Shown here in pieces: positions 19,401 through 34,400 of a stretch of 64,000 nucleotides of DNA. How positions within the stretch are numbered: the stretch's first letter is position 1; each line of letters begins with the position of its first letter. The notes under the pieces were generated by a model. The model ran no database searches, was not told where the DNA came from, and worked only from the letters and a program-made list of their open reading frames with translations. The stretch spans positions 12,416,057 to 12,480,056 of the forward strand of contig JANVCC010000076.1 of the NCBI GenBank assembly GCA_025345505.1. The letters run 5' to 3'. The translations under genes were made by a program, and so were the position numbers. Origin of the DNA: Todiramphus chloris collaris (taxonomy: Eukaryota; Chordata; Aves; Coraciiformes; Alcedinidae).

Positions 19401-22400
19401 AAGCATTTCGGTCCTTACCAAATGAATTCCAAGTGGAGAGGTTTTTTCCACAGTATAGATCCCGCTGTAACTAGCATTAGACATTTGAGTCTATGCAGTC
19501 ACTGACTCCTGGATCCACTGTGATGTGTGGTCAAAAATAGCCACCCTCCTACCAACCTCTCTGGAAACGCAATTCTAAGTGTCACCTGGAGCTGCAGAAT
19601 TAGCCTTGTTTTCTGGCCATGCCACCACTGCTGGTACAGCAGACACATTTCTGTTTGCAGGGTTTCTTTTATTCAGTCCTACAGCAGTTAAAGTCTGTTT
19701 AAAAACCTAGAGAGTATACCATTTCATTGCAGTTGATCATCTGTGAATGAATTAGCATTCTTTAAAGACTGACATTTTTTGTGTGCTGGAAAACTATGGT
19801 TAAAAGTCTGTATAGGGCTTTTAGCCCTTCAACTGATTTGTGTCATTGGTAATATCAATGATTTTACATTGCTGTTACTGATGATTGTACTTTATGCTTA
19901 GAGTTGATGTGTATCTGTTGTCTGATACTAATAAAGGGCTTACAGTAAGATGTTACAAAATACTGACACATTTGGTGTTTTGTTTGTTTTCTAACAGAAA
20001 GAGAACCTAAGAGGAACTGGTATCACTGATTTAGAGAGCGGCAGACAGTTTCCAGAGACTGTCCATAGCATGAATGTATATCTCGGGTGAGTTTTTTAAC
20101 AAGTTGGGTTTATTATGGAAAAATAATTTGAACATGTTGACTACATGAAGTTGGTTTGTTTTGCAAGTAGAATCGCCTAGTATGTGAGGTTCAACTTTGC
20201 ACTATTCAGGCAAGCAGGAAGAACAATAAAATCCTTTGTAACTTGTAAATAAACTTTTCATCTAGAACCTTGCCCGTTGTGACTCCTTAGAATTACAGCT
20301 CCTGTGAATCCCCAGGTTTTAGTTCAAGCCAAAATAATTTTATTTTAGCAATTGCAAAAGTGCTTTTTCATAGGCAGAGCATCTTGTTCCTGCATGGAGC
20401 AGTTGTTCAGGATGTTGTCACTGCAGAAGTGCAGCTGAGCATTGAAAGTACTGGGACATGCTCTGAGGACAATAGGAGGGTCAACCGGGCTACGTTAAAT
20501 TGATACAGTTTTGTACCATTGAAGTTTTAGAGGCTGGGTTTCCAGGATGGATCACTGTTTTGAAAGATCTCCTTTGCCTCTTTTATGATACTAAAAACCT
20601 CCCATAAATCTCTAAATGCAGGTGTTCTAGCTAGCGGTTTGTGAACAGTTGTGTTTTCATTGTCACCATGAGCTTCTTCAGATGAATTAGTGTCAATCAA
20701 GCCTATAAAAGGGGAAGGACTGAGAAATGGGACAGTGATCAGGTGTTCCTAAAAGCCACCATTTTTTCCAGTTGATGATCCTGGTTTTGCTTTTCCATCC
20801 TCCATGTCATGTCATATATGTAATCCTTCCTGTATTTCTGCTAAGTGTATTTCTTAAGTCTGTGCACACAGTTCCCCCCTCTTTACATTAATCTTTATGA
20901 AGCAATTGCTGAGCTTTCTCTTGTATCGTTATCATTGCACTTTCCAAAAATGCATCACTGGCAGATGACAGAGTATGACTGCACCTAACACAGCATGTAT
21001 TTTGACCTGTAAAATAAGAACCTTATAATACACGAGTTTTATTTTAATTCATCTTTAGTGTTTTCTGTTATTGCCGGATTTTCCGTTTGTTAAACTTCGA
21101 CTTGCGACATTCGCAGAACACGAGTGTCTGTAAATGAAATTTAAGAAATAATATTTGAGATTTGTAATTGTCAGAAAGTGTTAATTCCAATTCTGGTGCT
21201 TCATGATTTATGAACGAATCAAAAAAGCAGTACAAGCCAAAGCAGAGAGGACAAAAGCAGGCTAGTATGACATGTTTTAAAAATGCATTACTCTGTCTCT
21301 GCTTCATTAACAGATTCTAGAACAGCAGACTCTTGCTCTTGGGTTTCTAATAGAAGTGGTATTTCTGTAGGCTTCCTTAATCTCATTTCCAGTGAAATGT
21401 AAAGCTATTGCCAACCTCTTGAAATCAGTCCTTTCCTAAGTTAGCAGCATCAGCAGTGGATGCTTATCTGTAAAGCAAGTGATAAATTTATATATGCCTG
21501 TAAAACAAGTCAACATCAGAGTGTACTGGGTTGTACAAAACTTGTAAAGTCTGTAGACAGTTTGCTTTTAATTCCTTAAATCTGATGATGTTTACAGTTC
21601 AGTTCTTGATTCGATTGTGTAAACACCATCTGAAAAATTTCCCCTGGGGTATCGAATCTGAAGCGTTTCTTCTGTCGCTTCTGATTTGGCCTATAGGAGT
21701 TCTGTGGGCTGAGTTCACGTGTTTTTAACAATAAGAGCTAAATGTCTTTATCTACTGCTTTTTAAAGGTAGCTACACATTTTTTCTTTCAGTATCCTGTA
21801 TGTATGTGGAACCCCCATTTGTGCTTCTTATCTGTGACTGTTACTTAACACTTCTTCAAATCACATGGTTTACGTGGTTTGTGTTTTCAAGTGCCTGTTT
21901 AATGAAGACTAGAAGGATCCAGCAGATAGCATGGGTTTAGAAGCCAGAAGCCACACAAGCTAGCCAAAGCTTGCTCAGTGAAGTGTATAAATGAAAGTAA
22001 ATATTTCCAAGCCCCACTAATTTTGACTGGTCTGACTCTTACCTGACCAGTCTGGAAAATCCCTTGCCTGAGTTTCTTTGAAAATTATGACTGCACAGTG
22101 CTCTTCGTGAAGTTGGTTGATATTGCAAATTCTGAAAACTCTTCATACCCTGAAAATTGATGCCCTGAAAAATTTAAAACTGGAGGACAAAATTACCAGG
22201 CTTTCTTTTTGAAGACTGTTGGTCTTTATACACTCATCTACAAATGAAATACGAGCAATGACTCTCTGAAAACTACAATTTTCTGTTACTGATGACAGAA
22301 GTGACCCTCTATGCAGCCTACTCAGGATGGTTTCTACGAGCATCGAGACAAGTATTTCACTTACATCATTTAGGTACCAAAATTTGATAAGGTGCTGTGA

Positions 22401-25400
22401 TGATTGCTTTTTAAAATATTCCTGTTGTATAAATAAAATACCAGATTAGTTGTTAAAGTTGTTTTAGTGATTTTCTACGTGATTTTTATCCTCTGTGTGG
22501 ATAGAACTGATGTTTTGGAGTGGTTTTTTTTTTTTTTAAACAATGCTTTATAAAGTAATGTTGTGTTTTGTTGTGTTTAGCGCAAGGCCAATAAGCAGGG
22601 CTCTTGACCTGGGAGCTGATATCGTTGTGACGGGTAGATGTGTTGACAGTGGGATTGTATTAGGACCACTCATTCATTCTGTAAGTACAAGTTAATTTCC
22701 ATATGATAATGAACGTATGTGAATGAATCATATGTCAACGTTTGCTTCTTATGAAAATGTCAATACTAAATTAAAGATAATAAGCATCTCAATTTTTTTA
22801 AATTTTTAAATTTTTTGTTTCCTTTGTGCGTGAGAAGTTCCAGCTTTCACTTCTAAACTTACAGCAGGGATACTTAGGAACTTGTGTATCATGAGGATAA
22901 AAATCATTTCGATGAAATTAAGGAAGTCTTACCATGTTTCACCAGTGTTTCACTGTTAATTCTGCCTCCCTCTTTAAAATTCAGTGTGAAAGGTTGGGAC
23001 AAGTATATTTTTCCTTACCGCAAGGTGGCGATGGTAGAGTTCACATTGGTTTTGTGGTGAAACCAAAAACATACTTCCAGTTTTCAGGGTTGACTGGTAA
23101 TACTCCAGGAACTTTAAAAAGTGTTTTGGTTTTGTTTTTATTTTTCCATGACACAAAATAGGTGCTATACTGCTAAATCTCGGGAGTTAGGCAAATTTTG
23201 AATAATATGAATATTGCACTTCCATTTTTTTTTAAGAGGGTGTGACTGAGAATTTATATTTGTTTGGGTCTATTGACAAGAAGAAAACTGAAATGCGTCA
23301 GGAGCTCATCTACTAATTTATTGTGTAGTAACTCAAACCCACATACAGTGCCTGCCAATTCTTGTTCTTTAGATTTCTGCAGTTAAGTAGAAATATATCC
23401 ACTACATTGTTACTCAAAGCAGTCAATGTACTATATGTGTTTTTCTGTACTGTATTAAACTTTTATGTATGTAACGTTTATGTTTTTCTTCTAGTTTGGC
23501 TGGAATAGGGATGAATTTGACTTGCTGGCTGCGGGAAGGTAAATGATCTAAGAAGAAATGGGTAAATTTAGGTTGCATACCATATAGTGTCAGGATAACA
23601 GAACTTTTTTAACACTTGGTGATTTTGTGTATTGTTATTGGTTTAATTTATTTTAATGATTTTGCTAGGTTTTGTGTTTTGTGGGGTTTTTTTACTTAAT
23701 ACTCTTAATACTTAATACTTTTTTACTTAATACACTTAATACTCTCTTGTTTGGAATTGAAATTGCAGAAACTTCATGCTGGAACCAACTTACAATAACT
23801 AGGGAATGAATGATTTTATTTAAAAGATTAACTTTCTCTTCCTGTCCATTTTGTGTCAGGAGGTGATGAAATCTTACTGTACAGATGGGTAGTTCCAGCT
23901 TTTTCATTTTTGCCATCAGTGTTGATAGTTGAGATGGTAGCTGGTCTTACCCTCAAAGATGCATCCTTGTGTGGTTTTGCAGAAGCTCAGTTTCAGTACT
24001 CCCATTTGCAAACCCTAGTCGTAAGTCCTAAGGTTAAATCTGATGCAGAAAGCATAGGGTAAAATCCTGTTACCTGGTTTAACTTTATCATCTGACTGTG
24101 TTGGAAGTCCATATAAATGACTACTTAGGTAACCTGAGTATACCTGTAGTAGTATGCTTGGACCTCCTGTTGCTTGGGAATATATGTGAAGAGAAACTCC
24201 AGCTCCACTGAACAGGGGATGATAAAAGATGAGGATTTTCCATATAATTCTATTGTTTATGGACTATCACAATCAAAGATTTGAAATTCATAATACATTA
24301 TGTTAATACATCCTGTCCCTCACATTGGAAGTGAGATCTTATATCTCTTGGTGTAAAAATGCACTTTGCCTATTTAGTTACAGTGCAGCCTACTAAGATA
24401 CTGACTTTAAATCAAGACTTTTCGAAATGGCCAATGAAACTTGGTTTATGTTGCCAGATAATCTTTTAGGTGTTCATTTGTATTTTCAGAAAATTAATTT
24501 GATTCTTCATGTAAAAGTTCCTCCTTCTGACTCTTTATATTAATCTTTCAGAATCCCTTGTTACATTTAATAATTATTTATAAACACATTAGATTTCTGT
24601 GGAGGAAAAAACCCAGCATGTTATGCTATTTAGCTTTATTTGCACTGCATTATATTTTAAAGCTGGATTTGTGAAACTTGATTTTACAGAATATTTAGTT
24701 ATTTGAGTGCCATTTTCCCAGCCTTGCAGGTCATCTCATTGAATGTGGTGCTCAGTGTACAGGTGGAATATTCACTGATTGGCATGCAGTACCAGACTGG
24801 TAGGTAACAGTGACATCAGCATCTATGTTTGTCATAGACCAAGGATGAGATTTCCTACTATGTATCTGTGTTGTGAAAAGTGCTTTTACTTTGTTCTTTT
24901 GGGTGAGGCCACATAGACTTCTTGGCATTTTTCTGTGTTAATGTTAGTTTTCTGCAAGGTCTGTTCTCCCTTTTGCAGTTTTCCTTTCTGGTCAGCTGGG
25001 GGCTTTGTTTGTTAACTTTAATCAGCAGATGACTTGGAAAAAAAAAAAAATAGCCCTTTGATTTTTTGGGGTTTTGTTTTTTTGTTTTTTTGTTTTTTTG
25101 TTTTGTTTTTGGGGGCGTGGGGGAATCTTTCTTTTAGGTTATTTTTTTCTGTTTCCTTTTTTTTATATTTTTTGAAAGATTTGTTACTGGCTTTCATGAG
25201 TGACAGTAATGGAAAAGATGATAATGTATGTTTCGGATACTGTTGATGAGACTTCAGTTGCCTGCTTCTCAGTCACAAATATTATATAATGTGCTTTGGT
25301 AGGGATGGGTCACAGTCCTCTCCACAAATGTGAGCTGTCCTTACAAAAAGTTATGTATTTTGTGTTCAGACTTACTAAATTAGACTTTTGTGTAGGTAGG

Positions 25401-28400
25401 TCCTTCTACCTGCTGAGAAGTATCACAAGGAAGGACTAATGTAGCCTGCTTTTGACCAACTTGTTTTTCAGAATAGTTTAAAAGTAGTCAGGAAAAATGT
25501 TTTTCATTGTATGAGTGATTCTGACTGCAGTTTATTCCCGTTTTCCTGGGGATGAGAAGGAGGAATCGTGTTCTGTGCTGTGTCATGAGAAAGGCAGCGC
25601 TTGCTTTCCCTGATGGGTGAAAGGGCTGAAGGGCTGCAGAAGAGGTACAGGAGGGAAGGATGCATGGCTTTCCTTGGGTGAATTCCTGTTCCCAGGTTGA
25701 CCCTGGGAAGGGAGGCCACCAGGGGCAACCCATAGTCCATGTGGATGAACCCGCAGGACACTGCCCTGTGATCTGAAGAGCTATGCTCCTGAATTAGTTC
25801 CCTACAGGTGTCAAGCTTTTTTCTCCTTGTAGTGACTATTTCTGACTCAGAGTGTGACCCTGGAAGATGTATTCTACTTTTCTGAGTTCCTGAACATTGC
25901 TCATTTACAGGTGAAGGCACATAAGGCACTGAAAGAAACAGGGGGAGAGATTTCTTTTCACTTATTAGAAGGCTACTAGCTCTGAACAGACTGCACTCAC
26001 TCTTCACTCTTGTGTTCAATGGAAAATCAAATGAGAGAGTTTATAATGATAAGACACTGTTCAGTCTGGAAATTTGTAACTGTTCATCTTATTCCTATTC
26101 TGATGTATCTCCTGATGATTTTATTATGTTGTATCATGAAACTTCTGAAAATCTCCTGTAACTGTGACTCCAAAAGATCTTGCTTTGTAAAAGAAGGAAA
26201 GAAAACAACATAATACTAGTTTTCTTATTAAAAGGTGTGGTAGTTCTTTAAGGATTTTTTTTCTGTTAGAAATGTCCACTTGGATTAAAAGAAAAAAGGA
26301 ATTTGAAGTATATTAAGTGATGAGCTACTGGAGTGGGAGTATCTAATTTTACAGACAAGTATACATTATATATTCATAGCTAGCATATGTGTGTATATAA
26401 AAATTGTACAACTCTGTCTAAAGTCAGAGTAGTCTTGTGGTTTAGCGTGTATATAAAAATTGTACAACTGTGTCTGAAGTCAGAGTAGTCTTATAGTTTA
26501 GAGCTGGCTTGAATTGCTATTAAAGAATACAGAAGGTTAGCATTGAATACTCCTCTTAACCTTGACCCCATCAGTTTGCATGTGTACTGCTGAACCATGC
26601 ATGATTGTATCTGGGCTAATATAACAGTAATTTATTTACCTTTAGGTCAAGTCTGCTAAAGAATTAATCAGCATGCCTTAGAACTAGTGGTTTTCAATTC
26701 AACAAGTCTCAGGCATTTTATTAATGCAGTTCTTGAAATAAAAGTATGTTCCAAGTCAGCTAGTCAAAGACACTAGTCAAAACTAGTCAACTCCAAAATA
26801 ATGTGTGAGCTTTAATATTATATATGGAGGGGCAGAGCAGAAGACTGATAGAAGGGGACTTGTGGTCCAGCACTTTTGTTTAGGATACAGAGGCAAGGAA
26901 GGAGGGGAGTAGACTTGTTAGAGTTTTGCTGTATCTTTTTTTTTTTTTTACTATATTAGGCCCAAATGCATGAAGGGGAAATATTATAGATGCTTTGGGA
27001 CTGCACAATAATGCATTTTCCATCTGATAGCTTAGTAGTAATCTGTTGACTCTGAAGTTGAAGCTTGATTGATGTGGGGTTTTTGTTATTTAGACAGTCT
27101 GAATCTGTTTTCAATGCATGCAGATAATGCATTGCCTAATATTGTACAATAATAATGTGATAACTTGTACTCTCTGTGATGACCAACACATGCACTACGT
27201 GTTGCCACCAACATTAGTTATATTGCCAACAGAGCAATGGAGTTATATTGGTCAACAAAGCTACTTGACTGTAGTCTATTCTAGTATTTTCTCCCTCATT
27301 TAGGAAAAGTTGCATTTTTAGCATTCTCCTGAAAGTAAGCAAGTGTAATTTCGATCTCAATAAATCACAATGTCTGTGATCCATTGTGTTAAATCCAAAC
27401 CAGCTCAACAAAGTCAGTAAATGTGGGGGTAAGAAGCTGTCAAATCTGTGTTTGTCGTTGGAAGTACCTTTCTCATAGGAATTTCTCACTGCCATGAGTG
27501 TGTTCATGCAGCCAGGACCACTCACCATTCAGCTCTGCAAACATTTAATGGATCTTTATGGTAGCACTTAAGAAAACAGTTCCCAGTATTTCTGCTGTTC
27601 TCTCGTGACTGAACACGAGAGGGCAATGTCTCTCTTTTCCTCCTATTTTTATTGCAGAGGGTAAGTTTGGTTATGAGGTAATTTATTCTCCCTCCACCTT
27701 CCCAGAACAGTAGTCCATGTTGCTCTTTTGTCTTTGGCTGCTGAAAAAGGTGTAATTGTACTGCTAAGAAGGACTGATGGGTATAAGTTTCTAACTTTTA
27801 AACGAAAAAAAGAAGGGGGAAAAATTTATGATATTTTAGGCTTACAAACCTTATCTGTCTACAGTTTATGCATAAGCAGAAGGAAACAACTATGAAAACA
27901 AGAGCGCTTTAAATTCAGCTATCTAAAGCCAGGCAAGTCTGAGTCAAAACTCACATTGCATGTGTATATTATTGTGTACCTGTGAGGATTGAGGCACCAG
28001 ATTGGACCAACTTCATTCATCCAGTGTAGATTGGTTGGTTTGTTTTAATTTTTTTTTTAAATGTTTGATGCAGACCACCTCTAGGAACTCAATTCCACAG
28101 CAAAAGGGTACTTTTAAGTTTCAGGAATGTTCACGTGGGTGTATTGTAGCAATTGAATGTTTAGCTATGAAAATCTAAGCTATTCTTTCTTTTTCTTTCC
28201 TGTCTTGGTGTAAAGTTATTTTTTAATGTCAAACAAGTAAAGCTGCATGTTCTAACTCATGACTCTCTAATTACTTTCATTGATACAAGCTGGACTTAGT
28301 TGGTTTCTGTCTGCTGACCTAAGGCACATTAGGATTCTGGGATTTCTTTAATTGTGCTGGGTGTATCTCTATAGTGTATTTGACTTAAACACAAGAATCT

Positions 28401-31400
28401 TGAAGCTGTAAAATTTTGTCTGGTTTCTATGAAAATGGGCAGACACGTAGAGGGGATAGATGCTCTTTACTTTTCCAGTGAGAGGAAGGCTGTTTGAGTC
28501 ACCTCTGATGTTTAGCAGAGAAGTGCATGAAACCATTAGTCCACAGTTTATAGAAGACCAATGAACATTCTTAAACGACTGTTTTTAAGTAAATGTTATA
28601 AAAAAAGGCACTTATTCTTTTTTTATTATTTGTGTAGGAATCATATGTCAGCAGATGGTCAGAAGAGGTGATACCACTGCTCCCTATTTAATGTCTAGTG
28701 CACAGCACTCAATAGGAAATTCATGCAATGTGTCAAAATGAACTGTGATGAGAGAACTCTATTGTTAATGCACAGCTCTGTATTTAATATCCATTTAACC
28801 CCAGACATTGCTGTCTCTTACGACTATTTAGTGTCAGTGGGTGATTAGTACATTGTTTTGTTTTGTTTTGAAATGCAGGAGAGAATAAGCTAATGCTGAT
28901 CAGTAGAGTAATCATTGTGAGGAGATGATAAACACTGACATTTTGCCCTAAGCCAAGAGTTTACAGTGGTTGAGACTGCATAATCCTCTGGCCTGGGATG
29001 ACCAAAAGGGTAAGTCAATAGCTGTAGTCTCTTTAAGGGCTAGATCCAGATTGCTTCATTTGGGACTTGGACAGAACCCAGCATGCAAGTCCTAATTAGC
29101 AATGTGGAATGCCTGTTTTCTCTGTAGCACCATCTCTTCCAGGCAGCCTGTCTGATAGTCCTGAAATTGTCTAGGCAGTAAGAGCTTACATACAACACAT
29201 ACTCTGAAATGCCCTAGTCAGAGCAGATAAGTGATGTAATCACTAAATTTTACCTCAATCAGAATTGCAGCAGATTAGGAAATGTGTTGGTACCTGCATT
29301 TACAGAGGTACATATACCTTACACAAAAGATTGTGCTCATCTTGCCTGACGTATTAACTGGTTTGTATTGTTTGTATAAACACTGCTGGAAGTCATAGCA
29401 GTTTCTACTTTTTGCCTGATAGCATTGCAGTTAAAATACATGGCCAGGATGTTGAGAGGCTTGGCTTAGAGCTCTCCTCAGTGTGGCATTCAGTGTGTCA
29501 CATCCCAGGAAACTGCATTAGCTGTAAATTAGCATGTCACATGCTTTGCTGTGGCTTTTTTGTTTTCCTTCTTGTGGCATCTTCACCTGCGACTAAATGT
29601 ACTACATTAACTGTCACAGTTTTTGTTGCCAGTTTTCTCTTCAGTCTACCAGTAGTGGCCAGAATGAGATACTTGAGGAGTGTGGCACCTTATGAGAGAA
29701 GAGAACTCTATCTTAGACAATATCATTCTATCTGAGCCCAACAGGATCTAGTACTGGTCATGGATTTTGTAATGCAAAAGGTGTACGATAGGTAGCAAAA
29801 CAAGAAGGAAGACTATCTTCATAGCTGCCCAGAGATTCAACACTGCGTTGGCCCACAGTAGGCAGAGGTGACATCCATGCTTAAACAGTCTGTGTTCTCA
29901 CCTGTGAAATGCCCATAAGCTGTAACATTTCTGAGAGTCAAAAAATAATAAAACCCAGCATTTTACTGATTTTTTTTTTTTTTTTTTTTTTCACAGAAGT
30001 CATTGACAGGCAGAGAACTAACAGGAAACTCACTTTCAGAGCCCCAATTCCTATTAGAGTAGAACAGCAGCTGTATGTAGGTGGTGGTTAAAAAGGTGGT
30101 TTCAGCACCAAAACAAGGTATGGGACTTCATTACCCCTGTGCTGTAGTCAGTGAGGTAATGCTTTAACTGTTAAATCCTCACCTAGCCCCAACTTGGAGG
30201 GGGTTTCTGAGGCTTAATCTTAGTTTGGATTTATTTAACTATTAAATACCAGATATGCAACCCAAACCAGATATTTTGGAGAACAAAAAAAGGTAATTAT
30301 CATCTCCTCCCACAAATTGATGCGTGTTACTTCTGTATCTTAACTCTGTTTAAAAGAACTGCTCAAAATGTTTTAAAAGTAATTCTTTTGCATTTGAGGA
30401 TTGTATTTTATTGCACAGTCATACAGTTTAATTAAAATTCATTGGAGTCGTTTTCCTTCAGAATGGTTTACATTTCTTGATATTACCCCATCCTACTAGG
30501 GGATTTTTATCACTACACTGATGCAGTTCTTTCATTGTTGAAGCCACCTCATCCAGGTGGCTGTTGCTGCTGCTAGGGGAGCTCTAATGCCACGTGTAAC
30601 TAGCAGTCGCTTGACTGAATCATGCCATAGGGGTGACTTAGCTTGGTTTGTTTCCAAGCTGAAAATTAATTTTAAGTACTGTGTTTTAGAAATATACAAA
30701 ATAGACTTTGCTCTTAAGCATGTGTATGTTAATGGAGATTGGCACTGGCATCCACTGTGGGGTAATACAGGATGCATGTATTCTCCCAGTCACCCGGCTA
30801 CAATACATTTGGAATCCAGGGGCTTCTTGCTCAATTCATTGCATCTCTAGGTTTTCAATTTTTAAAAAGTGATGGAAGCTTTCAGAGCTGACGTGACCTG
30901 GGAGAACACACGTCTTCTGTAACTAACTGAGCATTCAGGAAAATTCATTGGTTGGTGCTGGTCCTTGAGGAGGAAACATCCCTCACACTTACCTCAGACA
31001 AAGGCAAAAAGACTTCCTTTATACCTTCACTAACTTTTGAAACAGAGTAACAGAAGAGATGACCAGAGTAAGTTACTGTAAAGTTCTTTTTCATAGACAT
31101 TCTAGGTCATGGATTCCAGAATAGTTTAAATATAGATGAAAATTACTATCATGCTATGACATGCTAGTGTCCTGTGTCAGTTATGCCTTTCCTAGGCAGT
31201 CCTTTGTGTTTCCCCTTTGGTTTGGGTTTTGCTTTTTTTCTTTTTTTGATTTAGTTTTGGGTGGTAGTGTTGTTTTTTTTTTTTTGGTTGGTTGGTTAGT
31301 TGGTTGATTGGCTTTTTTTTTTTTTGATGTTAGAATTTTCTTACAAGCTTTGGGTCAAAACTTTGCTGTGACTGTTGAGAACTGAGTGCCTTTTTTATAT

Positions 31401-34400
31401 AGTATATATGTCTCAGCCTCAGAGGCTATTTAGGAGCTGTTCCAGAAAGTACATTTGTACCTACATGGTCTCCTTACAGCTACTCTGGCAGGATAAAAAA
31501 CTGAACAATAAAGATCGTCTGACTTTGATGGCCCTAAGATAATGGGAAAATCAGAGTCTGTCCTTCCTTTTCCATACTAAGGGACCTGAATAATAGTCTT
31601 GCTTATCCTGATAGTTTTTATATGCTGTTTTCCACCATTGGTCTGCTTTTAATGACTTAAGTGTTTGCCAAATATTAAGAATTTTAGGGAGTGAAATTTC
31701 TCTCTTTGCCTTGCTATATTGTTGTTGGGCTTTATTTTTTAAATGGTTTGGGTCTTTTAAGAGTAGATCTTGGGCAAACTGGAGTTTAATCAATGTTAAT
31801 AGACTCAGTCATTCAGAGTAGAAAGTTGAGTGGATACAGTTGACCTCTTCTTCCTTGAAAATGAAGATCACTGGGGAGTAGGTTCAGGAGAGTTGCATGT
31901 GCTGATGACTTAGATAAAGGTGGTCCTGGTAGTCACTGTGGTGGGGGAGACTACACTGGGGAATCTGTCTTGATGGAAGTGACTTCACTTTTGTGTAGGT
32001 GATTTGAATAAGCTTCATGGAGCCTGCTAGCAAGGCACCTGGTGCTGCTGTCTTGAGACAAGACAGATAGATGATGGGGTCAGAGTACACAAGCACGGAA
32101 CCAAGAGGGTAAAAACTCCTTAACTGTAGTCTTGTTCAGTCACTGATTGTGAACAAATGATGCTTCCTGTATGTGTGTCCTTAGCTGTAAAATTGGGATA
32201 ATTACATATGTTAAGTCTGTTTCCTTACGTTAATGTTAAAGACCAAGAACTGAGAGGCTTTTTGGGTGGTTTGGTTTTTTTTTTTTCCTATGCCACACTT
32301 CAAAATGTTGAATGTTACATACTTCTTGCCACCATCTTTTTGTCCCTCTACTTTCCCTCAGAAAAAAAACAAAACTGTAGAATAACTTGTATGAAAAATG
32401 GTTGATTCCTTGGAATTCTTAGTATTCACCAGGGTAGGGTATTTTTGTTTCACTTTATCTGTTTAGTTGTTTAAATAGTTTCAAAGCCCAGTCTAATGAA
32501 GTACAATCTTTACTGATTCAACATGGGCTTTTGTAGGTGTCCTTCAGCTACTATACTTTCCAAGTTTTGTACACTATCAGTATTAAAGTTGCTGATCTCT
32601 GCTAACAGAGCTTGTCTCAATCCTTTTTTTTTAAATAAAGGGGTTATGTTTAAAGCTTCTCAGTGATAAGGAATCTGTTCAAACTCCTATGAACTTTTAC
32701 AAATGTCACAGAAGAGTTCACTGGTTTCTTTGCTTACTTTCTTCAAAAATTTGTGGATTTAAGTTATACAAACTATGTTCATCTGACCTTTGCTGATAAC
32801 TAATTTGGGTGTATGTTCAACGTATTGTTACCACTAGCAACCAAAAATAATTGAGTTGAGGGATAGACAGATTTTTAAGTATGTAGAAAGGACATGAAGG
32901 TCATTGGATTTAATGAGAGCGATGCTGTTCACCTTTCGTTATTAGGACCTTTTTAGAACAATTTTGCTTTTACAAGGGGCTGTGTCTCCTTAACTCCTCT
33001 TTTTGTGTCTCTGGGACACTTTATTTGCACAAATTGTCAACTTCCTGTGAGAGGGGAGTGAGCCAGGCAGCATTTCCAGAAGAATATTAAGGCTCTATTT
33101 TAATTTTAAAATACTTCTATATTTTTTTATATATAGATGTATATTTTTATATATCTATATCTTGTCCATAAAACCCTGAAAAGTCTGCCCTGCTACTATA
33201 ATGACCAGCATGTGCCTTTTACTATGAATTACTTGATCATTTTCTGTATATTACTTGTGAGAATGTGAAGAGGAGGAATGTTTTCTATAATTTTCTATTT
33301 TACTGCTTTTCTTTTTGCTATGCCTCATGATTTTCTGTTCATTCTGTCTAGTATTATTGTATTGGGCTGAAGAGCTTATATATATTTCTGTTTTCTGATT
33401 ATAACTCTACTGTGTATAATTTATTATTAACATGTGAAATTGTCCTTAATGCCTGTGATTATTCCTGTTTCCTACTTCCCTTCATCTGTGAGGCTGCCAG
33501 CACAGCCTCTTCTTCCTGCTTGGACTGCCATTGACAAATCCAGAGTGCAGGATGTATTTACGTGTCTTCACCTTCATGCCATGTGTGCTACTGCAGCCAA
33601 ACTAGGCTGGTGGTAGCAGTCATGGTTTTTCTTCTGAACTTACCTCTTCAGTCATAGTCCTCCAATTCTTTTGGCTTCTTTTTACTTTAGCCATTTCTGT
33701 AAGTGTCCTTCTCCAGTCCCTTCTCCAATTCTGTTTACTGTTGGTAGCTGTTACTATATCTGCACTCCTTTGCCAAGCAATGAACTGCATGCTCTTATTA
33801 CTGTGGTTGAGTAGTTTGTTCAGTGCTTTTTCATGTGTATGTGTCTGCAGAAACAACCAGATATGTTATAACTTTTGGTCAGTTTTATTTGATTAGTGAT
33901 TGCTATAAAATTCTAGTAAGTTGTTCCTCATTTTTCTTTTTACCTTCCCTTTGTATTGATAAGGTTTTTCTCAATGTTTTCATATTCTAGGCACAACATA
34001 GGATTTCCCATTGTAGAATGTTCCTCAGAAGGAGACTTTATTCTTTCTAAGCCACCAGACACAGGAGGATTAATCTCTTTTGGCACTGTAGCTGAACAGC
34101 TGGTGTATGAATTGGGCAATCCTCAGCACTACCTTTTACCAGATGTCACATGTGACTTTTCCAAAGTTTCCATTACTGAAGTTCCAGGTTAGTCCTTTTA
34201 CATGTGAAGACATTTTTATCAAAGAACTTGAATATCAAATTAAAGCAGTAACTTAATTTCCATGTTTTCTCTGCATATTTCTTGTTAAATCAGTTCCTTG
34301 GAGTCTAATACTGTATTAAACTCATTTTTTTTCAAGGACTTATGCTAGAAATTATGTTAAAAATTTTAACCACACTCTTTATTTATTTTGCTGGCTGACT

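Larger units (their letters stand above)
20087..24721 (+). other. AtuA-like introns 5, 6 and 7
   Basis: Introns of 2494, 814 and 1183 bp around exons 6 and 7. AT-rich, with short poly-T runs, and no recognised element. Apart from the two short exons within the span, no coding is seen. Confidence 0.7.
24800..33990 (+). other. AtuA-like intron 8
   Basis: 9191 bp. Contains T/G-rich low-complexity tracts (25065-25120, 31205-31325), a 56-bp tandem duplication (26391-26502), an AT hairpin-prone run (33118-33162) and a 171-codon minus-strand open frame (25504-26019) that I cannot assign. No CR1 or other mobile element was recognised. Confidence 0.7.

Noticed and set aside
29412-29735. 107-codon plus-strand frame in intron 8
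   Set aside because: No domain, no splice logic joining it to the AtuA-like frame, and a length compatible with chance.
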